Source: Prevotella sp. oral taxon 376 (GTDB lineage: Bacteria > Bacteroidota > Bacteroidia > Bacteroidales > Bacteroidaceae). Taken from it: a DNA stretch of 64,000 nucleotides. The position numbers were made by a program, and so were the translations under genes. Shown piece after piece: positions 8,870 through 17,743 of this stretch. The notes under the pieces are model-generated. The model was not told the origin of the DNA, did no database searches, and saw only the letters and a program-made list of their open reading frames with translations. The stretch covers positions 1,054,001 to 1,118,000 of the forward strand of contig NZ_PYXG01000001.1 in the NCBI RefSeq assembly GCF_003043945.1. Reading direction: 5' to 3'. Numbering within the stretch: the first letter of the stretch is position 1; every line of letters begins with the position of its first letter.

Positions 8870-9739
8870 TTATCCGATGATATCGCGGATATCACTCAGG
8901 GTGCCGTGGAAGGGTCCGGAATGCTCCAGTTTCTTCGTGCACATGGCCGCGGCAAATTTTCCGGCTTCCAGGGGAGCCATTCCCTGCATGCGGCAGTAGA
9001 GATAGCCACATCCGTAGGTGTCTCCGCACCCCGTTGCGTCTATTAGAGCGTGTGGCGCATAGGCTGGAATTTCATAGAATATGCCATCTTTCAAGATGAG
9101 GGAGCCTTTGCTCCCAAAGGTCAAAATCACCTCTCTGATGCCGTATCCCGCCAGTTCCCGGGCCACGGAGCGAGGGTTGGTGAGCAGGCTGATGGTCGAC
9201 ATCTCGTGTTCGTTCAGCTTTACGAAATCCGTGAGGCGGAGCACTTTTTCTTTCTCAGTCCATTCCGCCGCGACCACCTCTTTCCCCTTGACTTCGCGCA
9301 GATAGCCTTGAATGTCAATGGAAACAAGTGCTTTCTCCTTCAGGGCCCTCACGACCTCCGTGGGGAAATCGTTTTTCAGGAGCGGGCCTAAATGAAATAC
9401 CCGCGCCTCGAGCGATCTCACATCCTCAAGGGTGAAAGCATCGGCCTCGGCGAGCACCCTCTGTGTGCGGTGGTTGGCATTCTCCCCGTACTTGTTTTCA
9501 AAGCAAACCGTCTTGCGGCTATGGTTTGCGATGACCTCGATACCCGCCTCGCGCATTTTCTCCACTTCGCCGAGGGCATCGTCGCCAACCTTTGTAACAA
9601 GTTCAAACGATACTTTTCCGGGCAACCTGTTGATGCCGTAGGCGAAATAGAAGGCCGTCCCGCCCGCCATGTCTATCGACCTTTGCGGGGTGATGATGCG
9701 GTCGTGGGTGATGTGTCCGATGCAGCAAATATCTTTCAT
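8870..9739 (-). CDS. PfkB family carbohydrate kinase
   Basis: A 289-residue ribokinase-like kinase. An N-terminal GHITHDRI segment and the substrate-binding GGTAFYFAYG (PfkB signature 1 region) are present. The anion-hole/catalytic motif is DATGCGDTYGCGYLY near residue 235-250, with Cys replacing the usual Ala of GAGD and the catalytic Asp kept. No signal peptide. The enzyme phosphorylates a sugar or nucleoside with ATP in the cytoplasm; which one is not evident, and the neighbours (helicase, AraC regulators) do not help. It has its own intergenic region on both sides. Confidence 0.88.
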   Translation of the reverse strand: MKDICCIGHITHDRIITPQRSIDMAGGTAFYFAYGINRLPGKVSFELVTKVGDDALGEVEKMREAGIEVIANHSRKTVCFENKYGENANHRTQRVLAEADAFTLEDVRSLEARVFHLGPLLKNDFPTEVVRALKEKALVSIDIQGYLREVKGKEVVAAEWTEKEKVLRLTDFVKLNEHEMSTISLLTNPRSVARELAGYGIREVILTFGSKGSLILKDGIFYEIPAYAPHALIDATGCGDTYGCGYLYCRMQGMAPLEAGKFAAAMCTKKLEHSGPFHGTLSDIRDIIG

Positions 9740-9834
9740 CTTATTTGTTTTTGGTCAATGTTGGTAAAATATTTTCAGACGGCTGAATCTTATGGGCTCC
9801 TTTGCCGTTCAGGGTTTGAAAAGCCGCTTGCGGC

Positions 9835-9939
9835 AAACCGGAAAGTAAAAGGCGGCTTTTTGCCTTCCTTTTAACGGCTGAAAGCCCTCCTTCTAACGGC
9901 TTTTTACTCGCCTTTTAGCCGCCTTTTACTTTTCGGTTT
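9835..9939. repeat. Four 22-bp units inside a long inverted repeat (array 2)
   Basis: Arms at 9835-9857 and 9917-9939 are near-perfect reverse complements (AAACCGgAAAGTAAAAGGCGG type). Between and including them, four units of exactly 22 bp start at 9847, 9869, 9891 and 9913 and share a TTTTAaCGGC core, in direct or inverted form. The array lies between the AraC gene and the PfkB gene. Period and intergenic placement match arrays 1 and 3, but the unit sequence differs. Confidence 0.75.
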
Positions 9940-9962
9940 CTAACCATCTGATTCACAGCCGT

Positions 9963-10829
9963 TTAATTTCGGTACTCCTGGATGCTTATCCCCGTGATTC
10001 TCTGGAATAGGGAATGGAAACAGTCTGAGGATTTGAAGCCGAGCTTTTGTGAAATTTTTTCATCGTCATCCGTGGCCATCAACCGCTTGGCCATTTCAAT
10101 TCTGCGAGACTGAAAATAGCCGTCAAACTCCTTGCCGGTGGCATGTTTGAGCAGGTCGTTCAGATAAGCCGTCGATATATTCATAGGGTCGGTGAACACC
10201 GAGGCGCCCGGCTGGCCTTCGTTTTGGATTCTTCCACTCTGCAAATATTCGTCTACGGCCTCCATGAATCGCGTCAGTATTCGCTCGGAAGCAATCTCGC
10301 GCGTGATGAACTGTCGCTGATAAAACCTTTGGCAATGGTGCAGGAGCTGCGTGATGAGGTCGCACAGGATGGATGCGGTGAGCTGGTCGATGCCCCATTC
10401 GAGTTCCCTGCTGATTCCGTCGATGCAGCATTCGGCGGCCTTCCGTTCTTTGCGGGAAATGTGGAGGGATTCATCCTGCCGGTAGCGGAAGAAGTTGAAG
10501 TCCTTGATCTGTTGTCCTAAGGGAGTGCCGCAGAACAGGTCGGGATGGAACATCAGCAGTTTCCCTTTGTGCTCGTGGAGGCTGTCTTTCTCAAGGTCGA
10601 GGGTCTTCTCGGGCGATCGGAAGAGCAGCGTGGCGTCGGAGAAGTCGCAGGCCTGACGGCCAAATCGTCTCTCGCCGTCTTCGTTGCGCCGTAGCAAGAT
10701 GGCATAGCAGTCGAGCCTTATCGCCTCTTCCTTACACTCCGTGGAGAGGTTGATAACGCTCGCGAGAGGGTGTAAGGCCTTCTCGTCAAAGAGCTTGTTG
10801 CAGGCACAAATGCTGATAGAGTGTTTCAT
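9963..10829 (-). CDS. AraC family transcriptional regulator (second of a tandem pair)
   Basis: A 288-residue cytoplasmic regulator. An N-terminal cupin-like sensing region (about 1-160) is followed by a C-terminal pair of helix-turn-helix motifs. The first HTH lies around ISTAYLNDLLKHATG and the second around ISQKLGFKSSDCFHSLFQ, ending in SIQEYRN as AraC proteins do. It overlaps the upstream AraC gene by 4 bp (ATGA), so the pair is co-transcribed. The two are similar throughout and arose by duplication. The target is unknown; the divergent kinase/transporter operon is the nearest candidate. Confidence 0.92.
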   Translation of the reverse strand: MKHSISICACNKLFDEKALHPLASVINLSTECKEEAIRLDCYAILLRRNEDGERRFGRQACDFSDATLLFRSPEKTLDLEKDSLHEHKGKLLMFHPDLFCGTPLGQQIKDFNFFRYRQDESLHISRKERKAAECCIDGISRELEWGIDQLTASILCDLITQLLHHCQRFYQRQFITREIASERILTRFMEAVDEYLQSGRIQNEGQPGASVFTDPMNISTAYLNDLLKHATGKEFDGYFQSRRIEMAKRLMATDDDEKISQKLGFKSSDCFHSLFQRITGISIQEYRN

Positions 10830-11731
10830 GCTTTGCGATACTGGCTTGGGCTCATGCCCATATTGCGCTTAAAATATCGGTTGAAGTGCTGGCTGTACTG
10901 GAATCCGAGCTGATAGGCGATTTCGCTGATGGTCTTCTCCGTGCCCAGCAGCGCCTCCTTGGCCAGGTCGATGATTTTAGCCTGGATGTGTTCTTGCGGG
11001 GTCATGCCCGTTTCTTTCTTTATCAGGTCGCCGAAGTAGTTGGGAGAAAGGAAACATTCTTCGGCAAAATACTTCACCGTGGGGAGCCCTTTTAGATAGG
11101 AATTAGTGTCCTCGAAATAGGTGTTGAGCAGTTCCTCAAACCTTTCGAGCACATCTTTGTTGACCGCCTTGCGGGTGATGAATTGTCGTTCATAGAAGCG
11201 CAGGCAGTAGTCGAGCAATAATTCTATGTTGCGGCAAATCAGCCTTTTGCTGTGATTGTCTATCGGATGTTCCAGCTCCTGTCGTATTTTTTGGATGCAG
11301 TCCTTGAAGATCTCCTTCTTATCCTCGTTCAGATGGAGGGCTTCCCGCGAGGAATACGAGAAGAAACTGTATTGCTTGATGTCCTTGCCCAGCGATGTTC
11401 CCTTGATGAGATCGGGATGGAAAACCAGTCCGATGGCATCAGGCTGCACATTGGGATGCAGCTTTATCGTTACCACCTGACCTGGCGCAAAGCTGGCCAC
11501 GGTGCCTTCCTGATAGTCGTAAGGCTGCCGTCCGTAGGTGATGTCGCCGCACAGGGTCTGCTTCAGGAAGATAGCGTAAACCCCGTAATGATAGGTTGTC
11601 GTGGCGTTCAGGTCCACGACGGGATGCGCTTTCGCCATCTCTACGATTGACACGAGCGGGTGGCGGGTCTCTATGCCGAATGCCTTGTTATAGGCATCAA
11701 TGGTGTTGATGTTGATAATCTGTTCTGCCAT
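10826..11731 (-). CDS. AraC family transcriptional regulator (first of a tandem pair)
   Basis: A 301-residue cytoplasmic regulator. The N-terminal sensing half contains HPNVQPDAIGLVFHP, and the C-terminal AraC HTH domain has CFLSPNYFGDLIKKETG and ISEIAYQLGFQYSQHFNRYFKR followed by MSPSQYRK. The ATG at 11731 lies about 30 bp from a well-formed promoter. It is divergent from the pyridoxamine-kinase-like gene with about 220 bp between them, an arrangement typical of a local activator. Confidence 0.93.
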   Translation of the reverse strand: MAEQIININTIDAYNKAFGIETRHPLVSIVEMAKAHPVVDLNATTTYHYGVYAIFLKQTLCGDITYGRQPYDYQEGTVASFAPGQVVTIKLHPNVQPDAIGLVFHPDLIKGTSLGKDIKQYSFFSYSSREALHLNEDKKEIFKDCIQKIRQELEHPIDNHSKRLICRNIELLLDYCLRFYERQFITRKAVNKDVLERFEELLNTYFEDTNSYLKGLPTVKYFAEECFLSPNYFGDLIKKETGMTPQEHIQAKIIDLAKEALLGTEKTISEIAYQLGFQYSQHFNRYFKRNMGMSPSQYRKA

Positions 11732-11759
11732 ATGCTGATTCTATATTCTGATTCCGAGA

Positions 11760-11789
11760 CAAAGATATATAAAATTTCTGAAACCGCAA
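11760..11789 (-). promoter_or_regulatory. Promoter of the AraC pair
   Basis: Minus-strand TTG (11787-11789), a 19-bp spacer and TATCTTTG (11760-11767) fit the Bacteroidetes vegetative consensus closely. The inferred transcript start is near 11754, giving a leader of about 20 nt. Confidence 0.65.
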
Positions 11790-11922
11790 TGACCCGGATT
11801 ACGGATAAAGAAAACTTCTTTATCTTTGATTCGGCGTCGCTGTGGTGGTGGGTGGGGGTATCTGGTTTTTTTGAGATTTGCTAATTTACTGTCTTTTCAT
11901 GCTTCGTTTCAGAAAAATAGAC

Positions 11923-11930
11923 TACCTTTG
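11923..11930 (+). promoter_or_regulatory. Probable -7 box of the pyridoxamine kinase operon
   Basis: TACCTTTG lies 23 bp before the ATG at 11954. No clear TTG lies 19-21 bp upstream, which would suit a promoter that needs an activator such as the divergent AraC proteins. Confidence 0.45.
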
Positions 11931-11953
11931 TACCCGGAAAAGAATGTAAGCAC

Positions 11954-12772
11954 ATGAGTAAGAGACAGATTCTTCTTATCAACGACATGGCCGGCTACGG
12001 CAAGGTGGCTACGGCGGCGATGCTCCCGATATTGTCTTACTTCGGCCATCCCACTTATAATCTGCCTACCGCCTTGGTATCGAATACGCTGGATTATGGC
12101 AAGTTCAACATCCTGGACACCACGGAATATATCAAGGGAGTCTTCCCCGTGTGGAAAGAACTGGGCTTCAGATTCGACGCGATAGCCACGGGCTTCATCG
12201 CCTCGGAGTATCAGGCCGGCATCATCTCACGCTATTGCATGGAACAGGCCGCGAGGGGGACGGTCATCTTCGTCGACCCTATCATGGGCGATGAGGGAAA
12301 ACTCTATAACGGAATTACCGAGGCCGCCATCAAGAGCATGCGCGAAATGCTTTCCGTAGCGCATCTGTGCTATCCCAATTATACGGAGGCATGCTATCTC
12401 ACGGGGCATCCGTTTCATGCAGAGGGAGTAACGCTCGGCGAGGCACGGAATCTTCTCGACCACCTTCGGAAGATAGGCTCGAATTCAGCGCTGATTACCA
12501 GTATCACCGTCGATGGGCAATCTTCGGTGGTGGGGTATAATCATTCTGAGGATGGATATTTCATACTTCCATATACGGAAATCCCCGTCCATTTCCCTGG
12601 AACGGGTGATATTTTCTCTGCGGTATTGATAGGTCATCTCCTCGATGGCGAGCCTCTGGAGCCGAGTACGCAGGCTGCCATGGATGCTGTGTATAGGCTC
12701 ATCGACCTGAACAAGGACAATGAAGACAAGAACAGGGGAATTCCCCTTGAGAAATACTTGAATGTTTTGTAA
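11954..12772 (+). CDS. Pyridoxamine/pyridoxal kinase (PdxY/PdxK-like)
   Basis: A 272-residue ribokinase-fold kinase like those annotated as pyridoxamine kinase in Bacteroidetes. It would phosphorylate B6 vitamers at the 5' position to feed the PLP pool. Visible features are the start QILLINDMAGYGKVATAA (typical of PdxY/PdxK), the metal/ATP segment VDPIMGDEGKLY, PNYTEACYLTG, and the catalytic GTGD near residue 217-220. No signal peptide. The stop abuts the start of the transporter gene, so the two form an operon. The vitamer specificity is inferred from the family. Confidence 0.88.
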   Translation: MSKRQILLINDMAGYGKVATAAMLPILSYFGHPTYNLPTALVSNTLDYGKFNILDTTEYIKGVFPVWKELGFRFDAIATGFIASEYQAGIISRYCMEQAARGTVIFVDPIMGDEGKLYNGITEAAIKSMREMLSVAHLCYPNYTEACYLTGHPFHAEGVTLGEARNLLDHLRKIGSNSALITSITVDGQSSVVGYNHSEDGYFILPYTEIPVHFPGTGDIFSAVLIGHLLDGEPLEPSTQAAMDAVYRLIDLNKDNEDKNRGIPLEKYLNVL

Positions 12773-14434
12773 ATGGATTGGTTGAACAGTCTTTTTTCCA
12801 TAGAGTCTCCGATACAGTCAATCATTGTTCTTTCGGTGATCTGCGCCTTGGGTTTGTCCCTTGGAAGGGTCAAGGTGATGGGCGTTTCGCTGGGAGTTGC
12901 CTTCGTGTTCTTCATCGGTATCCTCGCGGGACATCTGGGTCTGGAGATAAATCAGAAAGTCCTGAACTTTGCGGAGACCTTCGGGTTGGTGATCTTTGTC
13001 TACATGCTGGGGCTCTCGGTGGGGCCGAACTTCTTCAGTTCGTTGAAACATGAAGGCATGCCTCTCAACCTTTGGTCTTTGGCCGTGATATTGCTGGGCA
13101 CCGTCATGGCCCTGATCATGGTTCCGCTTACGGGTATCAGCCTCCCTGACATGGTGGGTATCCTGTGCGGCGCAACTACCAATACTCCGGCGCTGGGTGC
13201 CGCGCAACAGGCATTAGGGTTGCTTGGACAGCCGGCGGGGTCGCTTGCCCTGGGTACGGCGGTTACTTATCCGTTGGGTGTCGTGGGCGTGATTTTTGCC
13301 ATGGTGATATTCCGCAAGTTGATGATAACGGCCGACGACTTGAAGATTCGCGGCGAAGAGGCTGATGACCACACTTATATCGGACAATATGAGGTTTGCA
13401 ATCCAGCCCTCGACGGCCGTCCGTTGTTGGAAATTGCGCAAAGCTCGCGCGATAAGTTCATCATCTCACGGGTGTGGCGGGGGCGAGAGGTGGTGGTGCC
13501 ACAAGCCAGTACGGAGCTTCGTAAGGGTGATAATGTACTCGTCGTAACGAATCATGACGAAAGGAAATCAATGGAGATTCTTTTCGGAAAAGAGGTGGAA
13601 AAGGATTGGAATCAGGAACAGATAGACTGGAATCATATAGACTCGAAGGTGGCCAGTCGTAACCTTGTGATTTCCCGCCGGGTACTCAATGGCAAGAAAC
13701 TGGGCACCCTGCAGCTGAGAAACATCTATGGTGTGAATGTAAGCCGGGTGCTGCGTGGCGACATGAAGCTTCTCGCGACCGACGATCTGCGCCTTCAATA
13801 CGGCGATCATCTGATCGTGGTGGGACCTCCCAACGCGTTGGATGATGTTGAGAAATTCATTGGAAATGCAGTTCAGATATTGAATGAACCCCAGGTGGGA
13901 AGCATCTTCTTGGGAATTCTTCTGGGGCTGGCCCTCGGCACGATACCGATTTCCATTCCTGGCATGACGGCTCCCATCCGACTGGGCATTGCCGGCGGCC
14001 CGATTCTGATGGGCATCATCGTGGGCGCGCTCGGCCCGAAGGCTCATTTCATCAGCTATACCACACGAAGTGCCTCGCTGATGCTCCGCAAGCTCGGTCT
14101 TTCCCTCTATCTTGCATGTCTTGGCTTAGATGCGGGCAAGGACTTCTTTAATACACTTGTGCGCCCTGAGGGATTGATGTGGATAGGCGTCGGATTTGTG
14201 CTCACCATGCTGCCCATACTGATTGTAGGCATTATGATCCTAAGGACGAAAAAGTTTGATTTCGGTACGGTCTGCGGTATTCTCTGCGGCAGCATGGCAA
14301 ATCCCATGGCATTGGGGTATGCCGATGATACAATCGAGGGCGACACGCCTTCTGTGGCATATGCGTCGGTCTATCCGTTGGGAATGTTTGTCCGCGTAAT
14401 CATAGCCCAGATGATGATCATGTTTTTTGTGTAG
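12773..14434 (+). CDS. AspT/YidE/YbjL-type transporter with two TrkA-C domains
   Basis: A 553-residue inner-membrane protein. Two blocks of about five hydrophobic helices (about 15-185 and 375-553) carry the duplicated antiporter domain, each with a GILCG(A/S) motif (GILCGATTNTPALG and GILCGSMANPMALG). Between them lie two cytosolic TrkA-C-like (RCK_C) domains (about 205-280 and 290-365). This is the layout of aspartate:alanine exchanger relatives such as YidE. The start follows directly on the kinase stop. The substrate is unknown, and pairing with a B6 kinase makes a B6 vitamer or amino acid possible but unproven. Confidence 0.9.
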   Translation: MDWLNSLFSIESPIQSIIVLSVICALGLSLGRVKVMGVSLGVAFVFFIGILAGHLGLEINQKVLNFAETFGLVIFVYMLGLSVGPNFFSSLKHEGMPLNLWSLAVILLGTVMALIMVPLTGISLPDMVGILCGATTNTPALGAAQQALGLLGQPAGSLALGTAVTYPLGVVGVIFAMVIFRKLMITADDLKIRGEEADDHTYIGQYEVCNPALDGRPLLEIAQSSRDKFIISRVWRGREVVVPQASTELRKGDNVLVVTNHDERKSMEILFGKEVEKDWNQEQIDWNHIDSKVASRNLVISRRVLNGKKLGTLQLRNIYGVNVSRVLRGDMKLLATDDLRLQYGDHLIVVGPPNALDDVEKFIGNAVQILNEPQVGSIFLGILLGLALGTIPISIPGMTAPIRLGIAGGPILMGIIVGALGPKAHFISYTTRSASLMLRKLGLSLYLACLGLDAGKDFFNTLVRPEGLMWIGVGFVLTMLPILIVGIMILRTKKFDFGTVCGILCGSMANPMALGYADDTIEGDTPSVAYASVYPLGMFVRVIIAQMMIMFFV

Positions 14435-14450
14435 GTTGCCCGACCCTTGG

Positions 14451-16079
14451 TCAGAAGTCGGCCTTTGCCTCGAAGTGGATTCTCTCATCGGTAGCGGGAT
14501 GGGTGAATTCAAGATGTTCCGCGTGAAGATATAGGCGCTCGGCTCTCTTGCCGTAGAGCTCGTCTCCCAGAATGGGACGGGACAGTCCTTCTCGGTGTGC
14601 GCAATGGACACGCAACTGGTGGGTACGCCCGGTCTTGGGATAGAGGGCTATCCGGTTTTCGTCTAAGAACTCGTATTCGGTAATAGACATTTTCCCCTTC
14701 TTGAAGTCTATGATCTGTCGGGGCCGGTCTTCCGTGTCTGCCGTCAGGGGCAGGCTGATGGTACCTTTCACCTGAAGGGGCTTTTTAGGAGAGGGAGAGA
14801 GCAGGGCAATGTATCTTTTCTTAACAGTATGTTCCTTGAACTGCCGTTGCAGGCTCCAATAGCATTCGCGGTTTTTTGCCACTACGAGAAGTCCGCTTGT
14901 CGACATGTCTAAGCGGTGAACGATCATGGGATCGCTCTCTTTTCCGCAGTGCTCTTTTATCAGGGAGAGTACGGATTGCCGCTTACTCTTTCCGGGAATG
15001 CTCAACATGCCTGCCGGTTTGCTTACCACGATGATATCGTTGTCTTCATATAGGATAGGCAGTGGTTGACTCTGTTCTTCCTCAAGGGGATTTCCCTCCA
15101 CATCCAGTCCTTTCAGCATCCAGTCTAATATCGGCTTGCACTTGCCCTGACAGGCAGGGTAGAAATGGAGATGATGCCTGATTTCCTGCCGGGGCGACTC
15201 TCCCCACCAGAACATGGCCATGCAGAGAGGTTTCATATGGTTGGCATAGGCATATTGCAGGAGCTTCGGCTCGCAGCACTCTCCCGCACCGGATGGGGGC
15301 ATCTGGTTGTAGGCTTGGGAGAAAGAATCATGGAAGATGTCCGTCAGAGTCTTGTTCTCCCCACGGGCGTTGAGCATAGAGAACTGTGAGAAAAGCCATC
15401 CCTGCAGGGCGTCGCTCTTCTGTTTTCGGAGACGCTTCTTCTCTTCAATCTCCCTTATATACTTCTTCACTTTCTCTTCTTGAATGTCGATTTCAGCCGC
15501 CAGAGACCTTTTGAGTCTTCGCAGTTCGGCCTTCTGGAATTGTGATTCTTTTAAGAGAGAATCTTCGTCTGTGGCGCCGGAATTCCTGGCTTTGTCCCTT
15601 TGTTCCTTACACGCCTTCATATGTTGTCGGTAATCGGAAATCTTGTTGGAAGCTTCGGATTGTAATTTGGAAAGATGTAATTTGGCTTCTTTAAGGCAAA
15701 GACTCGTTTCCAGCTCCCTGATTTGCTGATTGAGAAAGGATATTCGGCTTTCCTCTTGCTTGAAATATCCGTCTGGCAGAAGGTAGTCGAATATCGCCGG
15801 AACAAACTCACGGTCATCCTGGGGATTTCTTTCCGTGGCTTCATCGATGGCAAGAATCTGTCCGCTATAGGCCTGGAGATAGCCAGTCTGTCCGTCGTTA
15901 TCTACGATGAGCACGCCGAACATCTTGCCTCGATCGATTTCATTACGATAAGGGGCATGCCCCAACAGCGTCTTTAGCTCCTGAATAGCCAAAAGACAGA
16001 GGGGATGAGGCTCATAATAGAAAGGATTGTTGAACCTCTCGGGTGGTTTTGTTTTTATTTTTAATGAGTGAAAGATCAA
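14451..16079 (-). CDS. RluA family pseudouridine synthase, long form
   Basis: A 542-residue RNA-modifying enzyme. The C-terminal catalytic domain (about 345-540) has VHRLDMSTSGLLV with the catalytic Asp, preceded by ILYEDNDIIVVSKPAG and followed by GRTHQLRVH. The N-terminal 340 residues include a coiled coil (about 105-215) and a Cys/His-bearing stretch (HFYPACQGKCKPI), as in the long RluA relatives of Bacteroidetes and some gammaproteobacteria. The only in-frame start is TTG at 16079, since an in-frame stop lies just before it and the next Met is at residue 53. It lies 3 bp after the carboxymuconolactone-decarboxylase stop, which suggests an operon. Confidence 0.9.
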   Translation of the reverse strand: MIFHSLKIKTKPPERFNNPFYYEPHPLCLLAIQELKTLLGHAPYRNEIDRGKMFGVLIVDNDGQTGYLQAYSGQILAIDEATERNPQDDREFVPAIFDYLLPDGYFKQEESRISFLNQQIRELETSLCLKEAKLHLSKLQSEASNKISDYRQHMKACKEQRDKARNSGATDEDSLLKESQFQKAELRRLKRSLAAEIDIQEEKVKKYIREIEEKKRLRKQKSDALQGWLFSQFSMLNARGENKTLTDIFHDSFSQAYNQMPPSGAGECCEPKLLQYAYANHMKPLCMAMFWWGESPRQEIRHHLHFYPACQGKCKPILDWMLKGLDVEGNPLEEEQSQPLPILYEDNDIIVVSKPAGMLSIPGKSKRQSVLSLIKEHCGKESDPMIVHRLDMSTSGLLVVAKNRECYWSLQRQFKEHTVKKRYIALLSPSPKKPLQVKGTISLPLTADTEDRPRQIIDFKKGKMSITEYEFLDENRIALYPKTGRTHQLRVHCAHREGLSRPILGDELYGKRAERLYLHAEHLEFTHPATDERIHFEAKADF

Positions 16080-16082
16080 GTC

Positions 16083-17195
16083 TTATTTCAGCTTGTTGTA
16101 GTCTTCTTCAGATACAGGCTCCAGCCATTCGTTGCTTGCGCCTTCCTGAACCTTTGTCATATAGGCAATATGCTGGAACCATGAGTATTTTGCGGCACCA
16201 TGCCAGTGCTTGGCCTCCGCGGGGATGGCGATGACGGTTCCCGGAGTCATCTCTATTGCCGGCTTTCCCCATTCCTGATACCAGCCACGACCCGCCACGC
16301 AGATGAGCACTTGTACGGATTTGTGGTGAATATGCCAGTGGTTGCGGCAGCCGGGCTCGAAAGTAACATTGGACGCTACGCCTTCTAAGGGGGCGAGATA
16401 GCTGTTGCCGTCGAAGTATTGGGCATAGTTTACATTGGGTTCCCCTATCGGCCACGGACTGTTTTCTATGCCTTTCTTTACTTTGAGGTTTTCAGCCAGT
16501 TCCATGCCCAGCGCCTTGCTGATGGCCTCCCGACTTCTGGCAGCTTCAGCGCTTCCGACTTTGGTTTCCAATACGGTGGGGATATCCTGAAGCTCTTCTC
16601 TTTTCACTCCCATGTTCAAGGCTCCGTGGGCATGGGAAAGGAGCTGAGGCTCACAGCCGGGAAGACTGGCAATGGCAGATATGGTTACTATCTCACGGTC
16701 GGATTGGGAAAGTACCTTGCCGGCGAAGATGTCGCCAAACAGGTGGGCCTTCAGGTAATAGTCGGTGCGGGGAGCAAAGGTATAGTCGAAAGGCCTGCCG
16801 CTCACCTTGGTCTGGACTTCCTTACCCGTTTTCAGGGCATCAAAATCTTTGGGAAGAACCGTTGCGTCGTCCTGTCCCATGGGTGTCTCTTTGCCGGATT
16901 TCTTGCGGTAGTCTATGACCTTCTTGAGTGTTTCGAGCGCATTCAAAGACCGTGGGAAACCGGTATAGGCGTAAAGCTGGGAAAGGGCTTCCTTGATTTC
17001 CGCTACTGTCAATCCGTTGTCAAGGCTTTCGTCGATAGCCTTGCCGAGATTCTCTAAATCTCCTTTGGCCTCCAGTCCTGCAATTGCGGAGAGGCTTTGT
17101 TGTCTTGCGTCTAATGTCATATTCTGTTGCGCTTTCATTTGGGTTCCTGTGAATAGCATCGCTATTGCGAGCATGATTTTAGGGATGATCTTCAT
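16083..17195 (-). CDS. Secreted carboxymuconolactone decarboxylase / cupin fusion
   Basis: A 370-residue exported protein, started at the ATG at 17195 because it opens directly on a signal peptide (MKIIPKIMLAIAMLFTG...AQQ). Two AhpD/CMD-like helical repeats follow (about 30-105 and 130-225), the second with GCEPQLLSHAHGALN (Cys...His). A cupin domain (about 245-350) has HWHIHH and a later HWH that supply metal ligands. Fusions of this kind occur in Bacteroidetes and are annotated as carboxymuconolactone decarboxylase family. The reaction is unknown, and a periplasmic peroxide or aromatic role would be speculation. It is probably co-transcribed with the RluA-type gene. Confidence 0.85.
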   Translation of the reverse strand: MKIIPKIMLAIAMLFTGTQMKAQQNMTLDARQQSLSAIAGLEAKGDLENLGKAIDESLDNGLTVAEIKEALSQLYAYTGFPRSLNALETLKKVIDYRKKSGKETPMGQDDATVLPKDFDALKTGKEVQTKVSGRPFDYTFAPRTDYYLKAHLFGDIFAGKVLSQSDREIVTISAIASLPGCEPQLLSHAHGALNMGVKREELQDIPTVLETKVGSAEAARSREAISKALGMELAENLKVKKGIENSPWPIGEPNVNYAQYFDGNSYLAPLEGVASNVTFEPGCRNHWHIHHKSVQVLICVAGRGWYQEWGKPAIEMTPGTVIAIPAEAKHWHGAAKYSWFQHIAYMTKVQEGASNEWLEPVSEEDYNKLK

Positions 17196-17457
17196 TGTTT
17201 GAATATTTGTTCTACGATGCAAATATACGATAAATTTAAATAAGATGAACAATAAATGTTACGGAATCACTTATCTTTTTTACGGATTACAGTATATCTC
17301 TTTTATGCGAGATCTATCCTAAACGGTCAAGAATCCGATTTCCCGATACCACGGCTGGATTATCCGATCCCCGTCCGTGGACCGCGGCATCTCCGCCTTA
17401 CGGTCTGTTATTTTTTCTTTTTATTGCCTGTTGAATCTTTAAAATCTTTCCATATTC

Positions 17458-17488
17458 TTGCGTAATCCGGAAATATTCCATACCTTTG
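17458..17488 (+). promoter_or_regulatory. Promoter of the toxin-antitoxin operon
   Basis: TTG (17458-17460), a 20-bp spacer and TACCTTTG (17481-17488) match the Bacteroidetes consensus. Two TTGCAC direct repeats (17496-17501 and 17507-17512), 11 bp apart at the expected transcript start, could be an autoregulatory operator. Confidence 0.6.
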
Positions 17489-17542
17489 TCCTCGCTTGCA
17501 CAATTTTTGCACCGGAACAATAAAAGAACAGGAGGTAAAACC

Positions 17543-17743
17543 ATGGCAACTTACACTATCAACATCAACGAACGCACGAAGGAAGGACGCAGCATCGTGG
17601 ACTACCTGCGCGAAAAGGGTTTGATATCAACAGCCAAGACAGACAACGGAAGAGAGGCTACGCGCCGTGCACTCCGCGAATTGAGCGAGGGCAAGGTAAC
17701 CCATTGTAGAAATTTTGACGACTATCTGAAAAGTGTCAAGTGA
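17543..17743 (+). CDS. Antitoxin of a YafQ-type system (RelB/DinJ-like)
   Basis: A 66-residue protein starting MATYTININERTKEGRS, a beta-strand/helix N-terminus like small Bacteroidetes type II antitoxins of the RelB/DinJ group. It would bind its own promoter and neutralise the toxin. The start is fixed by an unusually strong Shine-Dalgarno AGGAGGT (17530-17536) six bases upstream, which rules out the longer frame from 17486. The stop TGA overlaps the toxin ATG by one base. The pairing is convincing even though the antitoxin is less conserved than the toxin. Confidence 0.85.
   Translation: MATYTININERTKEGRSIVDYLREKGLISTAKTDNGREATRRALRELSEGKVTHCRNFDDYLKSVK

Noticed and set aside
17486-17542. 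Longer antitoxin start
   Set aside because: A strong AGGAGGT site sits before the ATG at 17543, and the extra residues overlap the promoter's -7 box.
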